Assembly: GCF_000499385.1 (NCBI RefSeq) | Contig: NW_013654024.1 | Coordinates: forward strand, 1-22,500 | Length of the DNA stretch: 22,500 bases | Reading direction: 5' to 3' | Source of the DNA: Eimeria necatrix | Taxonomy: Eukaryota > Apicomplexa > Conoidasida > Eucoccidiorida > Eimeriidae | Shown here: piece by piece, positions 1 to 8,032 of the stretch | Layout of the letters: each line of letters starts with the position of its first letter | Position numbering within the stretch: position 1 is the first letter of the stretch | Made by a program: the position numbers and the translations under genes | The notes under the pieces: model-generated | Database searches by the model: none | What the model saw: the letters and a program-made list of their open reading frames with translations, nothing else | Told to the model about the DNA's origin: nothing

Positions 1-1
1 C

Positions 2-118
2 CAGCTGCTGCAGCTACTGCAGCTACTGCAGCTGCTGCAGCTGCTGCAGCTGCTGCAGCTGCTGCAGCTGCTGCAGCTACTGCAGCTACTGCAGCTGCTG
101 CAGCTGCTGCAGCTGCTG
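2..118. repeat. 9-bp tandem array (CAGCTGCTG)n
   Basis: Thirteen uninterrupted 9-bp units fill this stretch. Most are CAGCTGCTG and four are CAGCTACTG. The variant units are numbers 2 and 3, then 9 and 10, so a 63-bp (seven-unit) higher-order period is visible. All six frames are open. One frame on each strand reads as nearly pure alanine, so the array could be the end of a coding region lying to the left, but nothing non-repetitive supports that. Confidence 0.9.
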
Positions 119-199
119 CAGCTAGCGACGTAACTGTCCAGCAAGGCATTTGGTGCAGGTTGAGCGCCTAACAATGAATACAGCGACGCCACTCCAGCA

Positions 200-470
200 A
201 GCCGTGCTGCTGCTGCTGCACTGTGCTGCTGCTGCTGCACTGTGCTGCTGCTGCTGCACTGTGCTGCTGCTGCTACTGCTGCACTGTGCTACTGCTGCTA
301 CTGTCTTGCTGCTAATTCACTCACCTGCCGCTATTGGTGCTGCATGGCCTCTGCTGCTGCACCGTCCGGCTGCTGCTGCTGCTACTGTTGCTGTTGCTGC
401 TGCTGCTGCCACTGTTGCTGTTGCTGCTGCTGCTGCCACTGTTGCTGTTGCTGCTGCTGCTTGTTCCTGT
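200..470. repeat. CTG-rich block with 27-bp minisatellite
   Basis: TGC/CTG tracts occupy this stretch. Within it a 27-bp unit beginning ACTGTTGCTGTTGC starts at 384, 411 and 438. On the minus strand the unit reads as a nine-residue Ser/Asn/Gly repeat (NSNSGSSSS). On the plus strand it reads as Leu, Cys or Ala/Val. The polarity (CTG on plus) would suit a minus-strand gene, but there is no non-repetitive protein segment or splice site to support one. Confidence 0.75.
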
Positions 471-528
471 CTCATCGGCACCTAGTTTTTGCCTCGCCTG
501 TTTGCACAGACTTATTTGCTGCCAAGCA

Positions 529-591
529 GTTGCAGCAGCAGCTGCAGCAGCAGCTGCAGCAGCAGCTGCAGCAGCAGCTGCAGCAGCAGCA
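529..591. repeat. 12-bp tandem array (CTGCAGCAGCAG)n
   Basis: About five copies of a 12-bp unit made of three CAG and one CTG triplet. The polarity is opposite to the preceding CTG block. On the plus strand it reads as Gln-Leu-Gln-Gln, Ala or Ser/Cys depending on frame. Confidence 0.85.
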
Positions 592-599
592 CCAACCAA

Positions 600-1273
600 C
601 TAACCAAACAGAAGAGTAAATTATAAAAGCCGCCCTAAGAACGAAGGGAAGGGCCGCTGCAGCATACTCTCATGCTGCTGCAGCTGCACTGTGTGTGCTG
701 CTGCTGCTGCTGCTGCTATGCAGCAGCAGCAGCATCTCTTCCTGAGGCCTACGCAGCTCTCTCGGCCTCCTGCTTTTCCATTAAGCTAACTACAAGGCTA
801 ATTGGCATTTCTGTATAGGGGCAGCAGCAGCAGCTGCTGCAGCTGCTGCAGCAGCTGCTGCAGCTGCTGCAGCAGCAGCTGCAGCTGCTGCAGCTGCAGT
901 AGCCGCAGCACCACAGTTGCTGTTGCTGCATCAGCTGCGGGGGCTGCTGCTGCAGTTGCTCGCCCGGCCGCTGTAGCTGCTGCACCAACTGCTGCTGCTG
1001 CTGTACTTGTCATTGCTGCATTCACGATTGTTGTTGCTCTTTCTGCTGCTGCCGCGGCTGCTGCTGCTGCCGCTGCTGCTGTTACTGCCGCCGCCGCCGC
1101 TGCTGCTGCTGCTGCTGCCATTGCTGCCGCTGCTGCTGCCATTGCTGCCGCTGCTGCTGCTGTTGCTGCTGCTGCTCCTGGTTTGGGCCAGCGTGTGTGT
1201 GCGCTGCAGGCTACAGCATGCAGCAGCAGCTGCTGCAAGTCTACTCTATAGCAGCAAAAAATGCACGATTGCC

Positions 1274-1306
<33 letters not shown>

Positions 1307-1430
1307 CCTCAGTGCCTGCACATCGTGGGCGGAGGCAAAAAGTACAAACAGTTGCCAGCCAGAAAGTGTGCAGCAGCAGCTGCTGCTGCTGCTGATGCTG
1401 CTGCTGCAGCAAGGAAAGTGCAGCAAAGGC
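600..1430. other. Mixed-polarity CAG/CTG region, no secure gene
   Basis: CAG and CTG tracts alternate here. The stretch 823-900 is a string of CAGCTGCTG/CAGCAGCTG units that can fold on itself. From about 905 to 1190 the plus strand carries GCT/GCC tracts, which on the minus strand give Ala runs broken by short mixed segments such as ERATTIVNAAMTST. A minus-strand coding exon there is possible because the polarity fits, but the frame begins with TTG and I found no convincing splice sites. From 1260 to 1425 the polarity switches again. Confidence 0.5.
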
Positions 1431-1433
1431 GCC

Positions 1434-1499
1434 TCAGCTGCTGGGCTGCATCATGGGGTTTGTTTGTTGAGGACAAATGGCAGCAAAGCGCTGCTGTCT

Positions 1500-1534
<35 letters not shown>

Positions 1535-1813
1535 CCTCCTCCTCTTCTTCCTCCTGCTGCTGCTGCTCCTCTCCTTCCTCCTGCTGCTGCTGCTCCTCTC
1601 CTTCCTCCTGCTGCTGTTCTACCGCGATGGTGTGTCTCGCCTTCGGCACTGCTGGGAGAACTTTCTGCTGCTGCTGTTGCTCCTGCTGCTGCTCCTGCTG
1701 CTCCTGCTGCTGCATTCGCTGCTGCACCCTAATGGTGTTGGCCCTGACCTCTCTAAGAAGCTCTTCCAGGGCTGTAGATACCTCTCTGAATACTGTGCGG
1801 CCGACGCCAGAGC

Positions 1814-1859
<46 letters not shown>

Positions 1860-2009
1860 CGGTGGGTGTTGCAGCTGCGCTGCTAGCGGCGGCTGTGACT
1901 GCTGCCGTCCCGCTTGCTGCAGCAACTGCTGCTGACGGTGCTGCAGTGGCAGCTGCGGCAATCGCGGTGCTGCCTTTTTAAGGGGCGGGCTGATGGCTTT
2001 TGCAATCAC

Positions 2010-2047
<38 letters not shown>

Positions 2048-2683
2048 GGCTGCAGCCTCTATATGCCTTGCTGCTGCAGTGGCCTGGCGTTTCCGTGCTT
2101 CGCTTCACTTCCACACCGTCTCTGCTGCCGAAATCTCCCTGCATGTCGCGAGAGGTGACCTTTCCGCTGCTGCTGCTGCTGCTGCTGTTCTTGCTGCTGC
2201 TGCTGCTGCTGCTGCTGCTGTACTTGCTGCTGGAGCAGGGCAGCGAGGCGCAGCACCGCGGGGCGTTTACTACCGCTCGCCGGGGCCTGCAAACCCCAGC
2301 ACTCATGTCTTTGTCAAATGAGAAAGAATTTGAAAATTTCATTTGTTGTCTTTTTTCAATTTGCTGCTTCTGGGGAGGAGGCGAGACAGCCAGCAGCAGC
2401 GGGGAGGGGCCCTCCAAGCTGCTGCAGCGGGAAAGCCCGTTTGTGGCTCCTCCTCCAAAGTCCTCCTTCTCTTGCTGCTGCTGCTGCAGCTGCTGCTGCT
2501 GCTGCTGCTGCGGCGGGGCCTGGGACTGCAGCAGCTGCTGCAGCAAAAGGGAAGCCTCCCCGTGCTGCAGCTGCCACGCATGCACCGCCTCGCCCGACAG
2601 CAGCAAAGAGCAATTAAGCGAAAAAGAACTCCTCAGCAGCTCTCTGCCATCGACGACGGAGCCATCGCTAGCAGCATACACCA

Positions 2684-2717
<34 letters not shown>

Positions 2718-2925
2718 GATGCGGCCGCTGCTGCTGCTTCTGATGCTGCTGCTGCGACTGATGCGACCGCTGCTGATGCCGCTGCTGCTGCTGCTGATGT
2801 TGCTGCTGCAGCTGATGCTGCTGCTGCTGCTGATGTTGCTGCTCACGGGCGAAGGAGCAGCAGCTGAGTGCTGCTGCTCCTCCCGGACGTTTCGCCACTT
2901 GGCAATTTTCTGGGGTGGCTGAAAT
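1434..2925 (-). CDS. 3' exon of a spliced low-complexity protein gene, function unknown
   Basis: This minus-strand exon starts just after a strong acceptor (TTTCCTTCACAG, AG at 2926-2927) and stays open for about 496 codons to a TGA at 1434-1436. The frame entered from the acceptor begins with the non-repetitive segment FQPPQKIAKWRNVREEQ. A Ser-rich region with runs, a mixed segment around 2330-2660, further Ser runs near 2160-2230, and Gln runs follow. Near 1700-1800 lies a helical segment (ALEELLREVRANTIRVQQ). The C terminus is a Gln/Glu tail. No ATG lies in frame between the nearest upstream stop (3018-3020) and a Met near 2330, so the start must be in an earlier exon. The 4190-4229 micro-exon joins in phase. 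Additional internal introns are possible, especially around the T-rich stretch near 2350. No known family is recognised. The repeats are typical Eimeria insertions, and the role and location are unknown. Confidence 0.6.
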
Positions 2926-2936
2926 CTGTGAAGGAA

Positions 2937-3000
2937 ACAAATAAATAAATAAATAAATAAATAAATATAAATAAATAAATAAATAAAAAAATAAATAAAT
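2937..3000. repeat. (TAAA)n microsatellite
   Basis: A near-continuous TAAA tetramer array with small interruptions. It begins immediately upstream of the minus-strand splice acceptor at 2926, so on the transcribed strand it is a TTTA-rich tract in the intron. Confidence 0.9.
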
Positions 3001-3144
3001 AGACGAAAATAGACAAATTAATGGAATATGAGACTGGCCTATCTCGTGGTCAGTTTGTTTTTCTTTAATTCCAAATAATCACATTGAACAAAAACAGGGA
3101 AGGCAGTAGTGCAGCAGTGGAAAAAGAGGACAAAGGAAAAAAGA

Positions 3145-3190
3145 CAGCAGCAGCAGCAGCAGCAGCAGCGGCAGCAGCAGCAGCAGCAGC
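3145..3190. repeat. (CAG)n tract inside AT-rich DNA
   Basis: About fifteen AGC/CAG triplets with one CGG interruption, isolated in AT-rich sequence. A minus-strand ORF with a genuine ATG at 3250 crosses it (MLLEAASRYSFCLEL, then an Ala run), but the polarity is opposite to the neighbouring gene and the frame ends in AT-rich DNA, so I do not call it a gene. Confidence 0.8.
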
Positions 3191-3284
3191 GGTGAAGGTC
3201 TCAGGCAACTCCAGACAAAAGGAGTAGCGGGAAGCAGCCTCTAGAAGCATGGAGTCGAAGAAGTCTATTTAAATTAATGAACCA

Positions 3285-3345
3285 AAATAAATCCATTTAA
3301 TTAAATCCATTTAATTAATTCCATCTAATTAAATCAGTTTAATCC
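3285..3345. repeat. Degenerate AAATCCATTTAATT repeats
   Basis: Four imperfect copies of a roughly 13-bp AT-rich unit around ATCCATTTAATT occur in tandem, and further dispersed copies follow near 3440-3470. The unit resembles the 9-bp AATAGATTT family that dominates 9.8-12.0 kb. Confidence 0.6.
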
Positions 3346-4150
3346 ATCCACACAACTCTTAAGAGAAATGCATTTTAAATGGATCTAATTGATAGAACTA
3401 AACCAGCTGGATGGAAAGACTTCAGTTGTTTACAAAACAAATCCATTTAATAAAACCCATTTAAAAATACCAATTAAAGAAATGAAACAAAAGAACAATT
3501 AAATAAATGCATTTAGAAGAAAGATATGCATTTAAGGCCGGTGGAATAAATTCAGATTTGTTGAATTAAGGCAATTCGATGTGCAAACTCAATCTACGAA
3601 TGCAATAATTCAAATTTCGCGTCAATTAATTATTTTATTTATTTTTAAAAGTGAAGTTGAAATTTAAAAAGGAAATAAACCGCTGAAATCCGCAAAGTTC
3701 AGAAAGTTCAAGAAAGGTTCTGCTGCACTGACTAGAAAAAGTTCAGATCTGGAAACTTCAACATTTGCTGCTTTCCGCCGCCACTTTTTGCTTCCAAATC
3801 ACCCAATTGTTTTAATTTTAATTCAATTTATTGAATTAATTCAAATTTAATAAAAATAATTCAAAACATTCCGCAGAATTTCAGGAAAATATACTCCAGC
3901 GGCCCCGCCCTTGAAGGAATGCGTATGAGCAACTTTCCGAGTTTCGGGCGCCCAAGTCCAAAAGCACAGCCGAAATTGAATTAATTAACCAAACAACTAA
4001 TTAATTAATTAATCAACTAATTAATAGTTGTAAATCCTTTTTAATTAAAAGGAGATTTTCAATAAATCCACTCCAATAAACCATTTGAATCGACCTGGCC
4101 AAACAAAGCAACAAAACAATCCAACAAATTGATTTATTTCAAACAAAAAC

Positions 4151-4181
4151 AAAAAATAAAATAAAATAAAATAAAATAAAT
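4151..4181. repeat. (AAAAT)n microsatellite
   Basis: Five or so AAAAT pentamers lie directly next to the GTGAGT donor of the predicted micro-exon, on its intron side. Confidence 0.85.
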
Positions 4182-4189
4182 CCACTCAC

Positions 4190-4229
4190 GGCTCCAGCTT
4201 GTCTTCGGGCACAGGCGGGCCCTCGTCAG
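4190..4229 (-). CDS. 40-nt micro-exon of the same spliced gene
   Basis: On the minus strand this GC-rich 40-mer is bounded by a pyrimidine-rich acceptor (TTTCTTCTTTCTTAG) and a perfect donor GTGAGT, within AT-rich DNA. In the frame that takes two bases, twelve codons and two bases it reads ADEGPPVPEDKLEP (the first residue is completed by an upstream base, shown here assuming Ala). One of the other two frames has a TGA. The two leftover bases at its 3' end need one base from the next exon, and the acceptor at 2926 supplies exactly that (CC + A = Pro) before FQPPQKIAKW. The agreement of splice consensus, phase and composition is the evidence. The upstream exon is not identified. A possible acceptor (CCCTTCCGCAG, AG at 4744-4745) lies beyond the CTAG block. 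Confidence 0.5.
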
Positions 4230-4295
4230 CTAAGAAAGAAGAAACTTTGCAACGCAGTGTTGCAGAACCTGGAAGCAGACACACGCATGCATTCT
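4230..4295. other. Short intronic spacer upstream of the micro-exon
   Basis: On the minus strand this contains the pyrimidine tract of the micro-exon acceptor, plus a second pyrimidine-AG site (GTCTGCTTCCAG, near 4270). I see no donor that would make a separate exon between them. Confidence 0.3.
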
Positions 4296-4716
4296 GGCTA
4301 GCTAGCTAGCTAGCTAGCTAGCTAGGTAATTAGCTAGCTGGCCACCTAGCTGGTTAGCTAGCTAGCTGGACATCTGGCTGGCTAACTGGATAGCTAGCTA
4401 GCTACACAGCTCGCTAGCTAGCTAGCTAGCTGGCTAGCTCGCGGGTTAGGTGTCGGGCTGGCTAGCTGGCAGGCTGGCTGGCTGGATAGCTAGCTGGATG
4501 GCTAGCACGGTAGCTAGCTATCTGGCTGGCTGGTCGGGTGGCCAGCTAGCTGCCGCATCACTTAGGCAGATAGCTAGCTAGCTACGTAGGCGAACGGCTA
4601 GCCAGAGAGCTGCAGAACGAGCCAGTCAACAACCCAGTGCACTAGCTGAGTGGCTAGCTAGCTAGCTAGCTAGCTAGCCATCTGGCCAGCACACTAGCTA
4701 GCTAGCTGACTAGACA
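4296..4716. repeat. (CTAG/GCTA)n self-complementary tetramer block
   Basis: Runs of GCTA repeated up to seven times alternate with diverged stretches (GCTGG, GCTCG, CTAAC) over about 420 bp. CTAG is its own reverse complement, so every run can pair with every other. No long open frame exists because TAG occurs in most frames. Its position suits an intron upstream of the micro-exon. Confidence 0.9.
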
Positions 4717-4767
4717 GACAGTCGACTTTTTGGCGCGTGTCGCCTGCGGAAGGGAAAAGCTAGAGAA

Positions 4768-4781
4768 GGTGTCTATACACT
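4768..4781 (-). promoter_or_regulatory. Diverged copy of dispersed 14-bp GTGTA-TACA motif
   Basis: GGTGTCTATACACT is a diverged member of the GSTGTMYGTACACC family described in the findings. The class is used only as a container: a regulatory role is unproven. Confidence 0.3.
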
Positions 4782-4809
4782 GCAAGCTGCAGCAGCAGCA
4801 GCAGCAGAA

Positions 4810-5013
4810 GTGGCAGCAGCAGCAGCAGCAGCGTTTCAGCTTACAGCTTCCAGAAAATGCTGCAGAGACGGAAAGAGGATAAGTGGCCCAGTCAAGGCTC
4901 TGCAGCAGAAGCAGCAAAATGAAAAAATACAGCAGCAGCAGATGAGGCGCCAGCCCAGTGCATGCGCCACTCTGCTGCAGCAGCAGAAGCTTTCGCTGCT
5001 GCGACAGCTGTAG
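4810..5013 (+). CDS. Possible plus-strand coding fragment
   Basis: The plus-strand frame has sense-type CAG polarity. It reads an Ala run, then a mixed basic segment (FQLTASRKCCRDGKRISG, then PVKALQQKQQNEK), Gln runs, and ends at a TAG near 5011. The first codon is GTG, so at best this is an internal or 3' exon. The minus-strand alternatives are Leu/Cys-rich and less protein-like. No family is recognised. Confidence 0.25.
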   Translation: MAAAAAAAFQLTASRKCCRDGKRISGPVKALQQKQQNEKIQQQQMRRQPSACATLLQQQKLSLLRQL

Positions 5014-5047
5014 CAGCAGCAGCAGGAGAGCTTGTGTGGATTGTGCT

Positions 5048-5072
5048 GCAGCAGCAGCAGCAGCAGCAGCAG
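5048..5072. repeat. (CAG)n tract
   Basis: A CAG run of about eight triplets, just before the repeat polarity flips to CTG. Confidence 0.85.
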
Positions 5073-5127
5073 CGGTGCTTCGGCTGTTTCTTCTGCAACA
5101 ACAACCGGAGCACTTCGGGCCCGACCC

Positions 5128-5409
5128 TTAGCTGCTGCAGCCACTACTGCTGCAGCTGCCGCCACTGCTGCTGCATCTGCTGCTATTGCTGCTATTCCTG
5201 CTGCTGCTAATACTCCCGCTGCTGCTACAACTCCCGCTGCTGCTGCTACTCGCGCTGCTGCTGCAGCCCGTGCTGCCGCTGCTACTCCTATTGCTGCTAC
5301 TCCCACTGCTGCTGCTCCTGCTGCGGCTACTCCAACTGTTGCTACTCCTGCTGCTGCAACTCCCGCTACCACTCCTGCTCGTGCTCCTGCTGCTGCTGCT
5401 GCTGCTACC

Positions 5410-5443
<34 letters not shown>

Positions 5444-5606
5444 ACGTTGGGCTTCTTGAGGTTGGCTAGGGGAAAGACCACGCAGCCCAAGTCTTTGAGA
5501 CGCCAAGTGCATTTCTTTCCTGCTGCTGTCTTCTCCTCCACTTCTTGGGTGAGCACCACTGTCAGCCGCAGCGCAGCAGCTTCTTGCTGCAGCGGCAGCA
5601 CGAACT

Positions 5607-5641
<35 letters not shown>

Positions 5642-5718
5642 TTTGCACGGAAGGCGGGGGCGGCGAAACGCAGCAGCAAGCAGCAAGGAAACAAAAGTCC
5701 AAGACGCCTCTTCTGCAC
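5128..5718 (-). CDS. Possible minus-strand coding segment, Ser-rich
   Basis: A minus-strand frame opens at a GTG codon at 5716-5718 (not a credible start). It contains a Leu run, then a mixed stretch (VEEKTAAGKKCTWRLKDLG, then CVVFPLANLKKPN) and finally a long Ser/Arg/Gly region. At KKPN the DNA reads AAC|GTAAGC, a usable splice donor, so the Ser-rich tail may be intron. The mixed stretch at about 5455-5565 is the only part that looks like protein. No family is recognised. Confidence 0.25.
5130..5448. repeat. Degenerate GCTGCTRCTCCY minisatellite, polarity flipped
   Basis: Imperfect 9- to 15-bp units alternate CTGCTGC with ACTCC/ACTCG. On the minus strand the core is GGAGTAGCAGCA, read as Gly-Val-Ala-Ala in one frame (elastin- or silk-like) and as Ser-rich in another. 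On the plus strand one frame reads Ala/Thr/Pro. All are open. The polarity favours the minus strand. Confidence 0.7.
5606..5640. repeat. (CAG)n tract
   Basis: About twelve uninterrupted CAG triplets on the plus strand, opposite in polarity to the preceding 300 bp. Confidence 0.9.
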
Positions 5719-5731
5719 TTATTGCCCCGAC

Positions 5732-5751
5732 TATTTATTTATTTATTTAAT

Positions 5752-5782
<31 letters not shown>

Positions 5783-5791
5783 TTTTATTTT

Positions 5792-5822
<31 letters not shown>

Positions 5823-5826
5823 TTTA
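5732..5826. repeat. (TATT)n microsatellite
   Basis: About 23 TATT tetramers with two small phase slips. It is the reverse complement type of the TAAA array at 2937-3000. The plus-strand Leu/Phe/Ile/Tyr peptide through it is an artefact of the repeat. Confidence 0.95.
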
Positions 5827-5939
5827 GACTTGCTGTGTAGGTCAAAGGCAAGTAAACGTCGTCGCGGTGGGGGCGATGCTCTGGGTTCAAAGACTCGGGG
5901 GGAGAGCGGTTGCGGGTGTGGTTTAGCAGCTGCAGCAGC

Positions 5940-6002
5940 AAACCCTAAACCCTAAACCCTAAACCCTAAACCCTAAACCCTAAACCCTAGGCCCTAAACC
6001 CT
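5940..6002. repeat. Interstitial telomere-type array, AAACCCT (left 1)
   Basis: Seven near-perfect AAACCCT heptamers, followed by a degenerate end (CCCTAGGCCCTAAACCCTGG). TTTAGGG is the telomeric unit reported for Eimeria. Here the C-rich strand is on plus. Confidence 0.95.
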
Positions 6003-6093
6003 GGAGGCTTCGCGCTGTGGACACAGAGCCAGGCGCTGCGATCAAGAGCTGCTGCTGCAGGGCTTACAGCGTCGCATATAACTGCTGCGCCCG
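6003..6093. other. Spacer between telomere-type arrays left 1 and 2
   Basis: Ninety-one bases of mixed GC-rich sequence with one short CTG tract. No gene is visible and there is no clear similarity to the spacers of the right-hand arrays. Confidence 0.5.
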
Positions 6094-6165
6094 CTAAACC
6101 CTAAACCCTAAACCCTAAGCCCCAAACCCTAAACCCTAAACCCTAAACCCTAAACCCTAAACCCC
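6094..6165. repeat. Interstitial telomere-type array, AAACCCT (left 2)
   Basis: Nine or ten AAACCCT heptamers with two variant units (AAGCCCC and ACCCCAA). Confidence 0.95.
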
Positions 6166-6275
6166 AAAGCCTCACGTCAGAAAGGTTGTCATTGAGGTAT
6201 CCGCAGAGCAAGAAAACCTGAGGCCTTTCTCCTTCTATTTTAAGTTTACCTCTGCAGCCACGCGCAGCCGCACAC

Positions 6276-6329
6276 AACCCTAAACCCTAAACCCTAAACC
6301 CTAAACCCTAAACCCTAAACCCTAAACCC
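6276..6329. repeat. Interstitial telomere-type array, AAACCCT (left 3)
   Basis: Seven or eight perfect AAACCCT heptamers. This is the inner left array, 267 bp from the end of the 6596-7596 exon. The 110-bp spacer before it (6166-6275) holds no visible gene. Confidence 0.95.
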
Positions 6330-6417
6330 GTAAGCAGCGAGTAAACAGAGGTGAGCGGCGGTGGCTGCTGTGATGAAATGTAAGCCTCCTCTGTCTATGA
6401 GGTGGCTGCTGCTGCTG

Positions 6418-6535
6418 TTGGCGCAGCAGCAGCTGCAATAGCAGCAGCAGCAGCAGCAATGGTAGCAGCAAAAGCAGGAAAAGCAGCAGCAGCACCGGCG
6501 ACAGCAAGGCCGGAAGGAGGCTCCAAAGTCCACTT

Positions 6536-6584
<49 letters not shown>
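6418..6584. repeat. CAG-polarity tracts 3' of the gene exon
   Basis: GCA/CAG tracts on the plus strand, ending in about sixteen uninterrupted CAG (6538-6584). On the minus strand they form a CTG-rich tract starting a few bases downstream of the GTGAGT donor at 6590-6595. They are therefore probably intron or 3' flank of the minus-strand gene, which fits their opposite polarity. Confidence 0.8.
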
Positions 6585-6589
6585 GTATG

Positions 6590-6595
6590 ACTCAC
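6590..6595 (-). other. Predicted 5' splice donor GTGAGT
   Basis: Minus-strand GTGAGT follows the Thr codon start AC, and overlaps the TGA that would otherwise end the ORF. It is the same hexamer as at the micro-exon donor (4184-4189). The matching acceptor was not identified. Candidates lie in CTG-rich DNA or beyond the left telomere-type arrays. Confidence 0.5.
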
Positions 6596-7118
6596 GTGAG
6601 TCCAATAACATCAACTTCAACTTTTCCCGCCACGGGCCCTTCTGTTTCTGCTGCTGCTGCTGCTGCTGCTGCTTTTTGCTGCTGAAGACTGAGTTTGGAG
6701 CGCAAGCGCTGCACCGACTGCTGCCGCTGCTGCTGCTGCAGCTGCTGCAGCTGCTCCTTTGACCCCTTCCTGCTCATGGGCTCAGCAGCATCTGCTGCTG
6801 CTTTGCTTCTGTGGCTGCTGCTGTCTCTCTTGAGCTCCCCCTTGCTGCTGCTGCTGCTGCTGCTGCTCTCTTTGCGAGAAGCTGAAGACTTCAGGCTTCT
6901 CGACTTCTGCCTGTGGGCTTCTTTGTCTTTCTTTGAAGGGGTTTTGGCTGGCTGCTGCTTTGCTGCTGCTGCTTCGGCAGGTGCTGCTGCTGCTGCTGCT
7001 GCTGGTGCTGCTGCTGCTGCTGCTGCAGTCACCCGCGGGGTCACTTCTGTGGGTGTCAGCGAAGGCGCTTCCTTGGGAGGCGTGGGGACTGCGGAGGCCA
7101 GCATGGTGCAGCTGCTGC

Positions 7119-7162
<44 letters not shown>

Positions 7163-7270
7163 CTCTGCGGCTCACACTCTGTGCTCTGCTGCTCCGGCTC
7201 AGCAAAAGACTCCGCAGCAGTCTCGCTGCCGTTTCTCCCGTCAGCCCAGCTAATGGACCTTTGATGCTGG

Positions 7271-7317
<47 letters not shown>

Positions 7318-7406
7318 GGGTTTGCCCGCGTGTTTTTGAGGCGCTTTCGCGTGGCGCTGCTGTTTCTGCCTCGCAGGGCGCTTCTTGCTGCTGCTGCTCC
7401 TGCTGC

Positions 7407-7439
<33 letters not shown>

Positions 7440-7596
7440 GGGGACTGTCATAAACTATTTCATACTCCGGCGCAGGCTTGCAGCAGCTGCACAGCAGCAA
7501 GTCCAGCAGCGGCAGCTCATCTGCTGCTGCTAGCCGCCTGAAGTGTCCAGACCGCAGCCGGCGCATGCGGGGGGACTCTAGGCGGCGGCTCGCCAT
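6596..7596 (-). CDS. Exon of a basic, Ser/Ala/Gln-rich protein, function unknown
   Basis: On the minus strand an ATG at 7594-7596 has purine-rich GC context (GGGGCGATGGCG) and opens 333 codons. A longer frame reaches 7761 but begins with GTG just inside a stop at 7774-7776, so the ATG is preferred. The N terminus is basic and non-repetitive (MASRRLESPRMRRLRSG), then DELPLLDLLLCSCCKPAPEY at about residues 27-46. A Ser/Arg/Lys patch, a Gln run near residues 94-110, RSISWADG from residue 113, Ser, Ala and Pro/Thr regions, a Lys/Arg/Ser-rich stretch (KKDKEAHRQKSRSLKSSASR) and a final GKVEVDVIGL follow. The frame would stop at a TGA at 6592-6594, but the DNA there reads AC|GTGAGT, a perfect splice donor, so the exon probably ends at 6596 and the protein continues. 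RSISW fits the loose RVxF-type docking pattern for protein phosphatase 1. That is weak, motif-only inference. No domain family is recognised. Confidence 0.6.
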
Positions 7597-7603
7597 CGCC
7601 CCT

Positions 7604-7647
<44 letters not shown>

Positions 7648-7783
7648 GCTGCTGCTGCTGCTCGTGCTGCTGCTGCTGCTGCTGCTGCTGGGTTTTGCTG
7701 CTGCGCGACTTGAGAGCGACGGGCTACTCCAAGGCCCGGCCTGCCCAGACCAGACAGACACACGGGCAGCAGCTCATGGATAG

Positions 7784-7827
7784 GGGTTTAGGGTTTAGGG
7801 TTTAGGGTTTAGGGTTTAGGGTTTAGA
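7784..7827. repeat. Interstitial telomere-type array, TTTAGGG (right 1)
   Basis: Six perfect TTTAGGG heptamers. This is the inner right array. The G-rich strand is on plus, opposite to the left-hand arrays. It begins about 190 bp upstream of the gene's ATG. Confidence 0.95.
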
Positions 7828-7892
7828 GTTGCGGCTCGCTCGCGGAGGGACACGCAGCTGTTAAGGGCTGTTGGGGGCTGAAGCTTAGCTCG

Positions 7893-7921
7893 AGGGTTTA
7901 GGGTTTAGGGTTTAGGGTTTG
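7893..7921. repeat. Interstitial telomere-type array, TTTAGGG (right 2)
   Basis: Four heptamers, followed by diverged G-rich telomere-like fragments (ACTAGGG, GGGTTTAGAGG, TTAGGGTTA) up to about 7975. Confidence 0.9.
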
Positions 7922-8032
7922 AAACTAGGGATTGGGGCCGGGGGAAAGGGTTTAGAGGTCGGCAGTTAGGGTTAAGAAATTAGGCTTTTGAAGCGTGGGA
8001 AGCCCCAGCAGCAGCCCTGGGGGCCGAAGCTT

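Larger units (their letters stand above)
2926..4189 (-). other. Predicted AT-rich intron joining the micro-exon to the large exon
   Basis: On the minus strand the donor is GTGAGT (plus-strand ACTCAC at 4184-4189) and the acceptor is a pyrimidine tract ending CACAG at 2926-2930. The 1,264-bp interval is AT-rich, unlike the flanking exons, and contains TAAA and AAAAT microsatellites, a CAG tract and degenerate AAATCCATTTAATT repeats. Small GC-richer islands near 3730-3790 and 3890-3970 could be further phase-preserving exons, but I could not define their borders. Confidence 0.5.

Noticed and set aside
3065..3250. Minus-strand ORF with true ATG at 3250 (MLLEAASRYSFCLEL then Ala run)
   Set aside because: Repeat polarity is opposite to the neighbouring gene, it ends in AT-rich DNA, and it lies within the predicted 2926-4189 intron. 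A small separate exon cannot be excluded.
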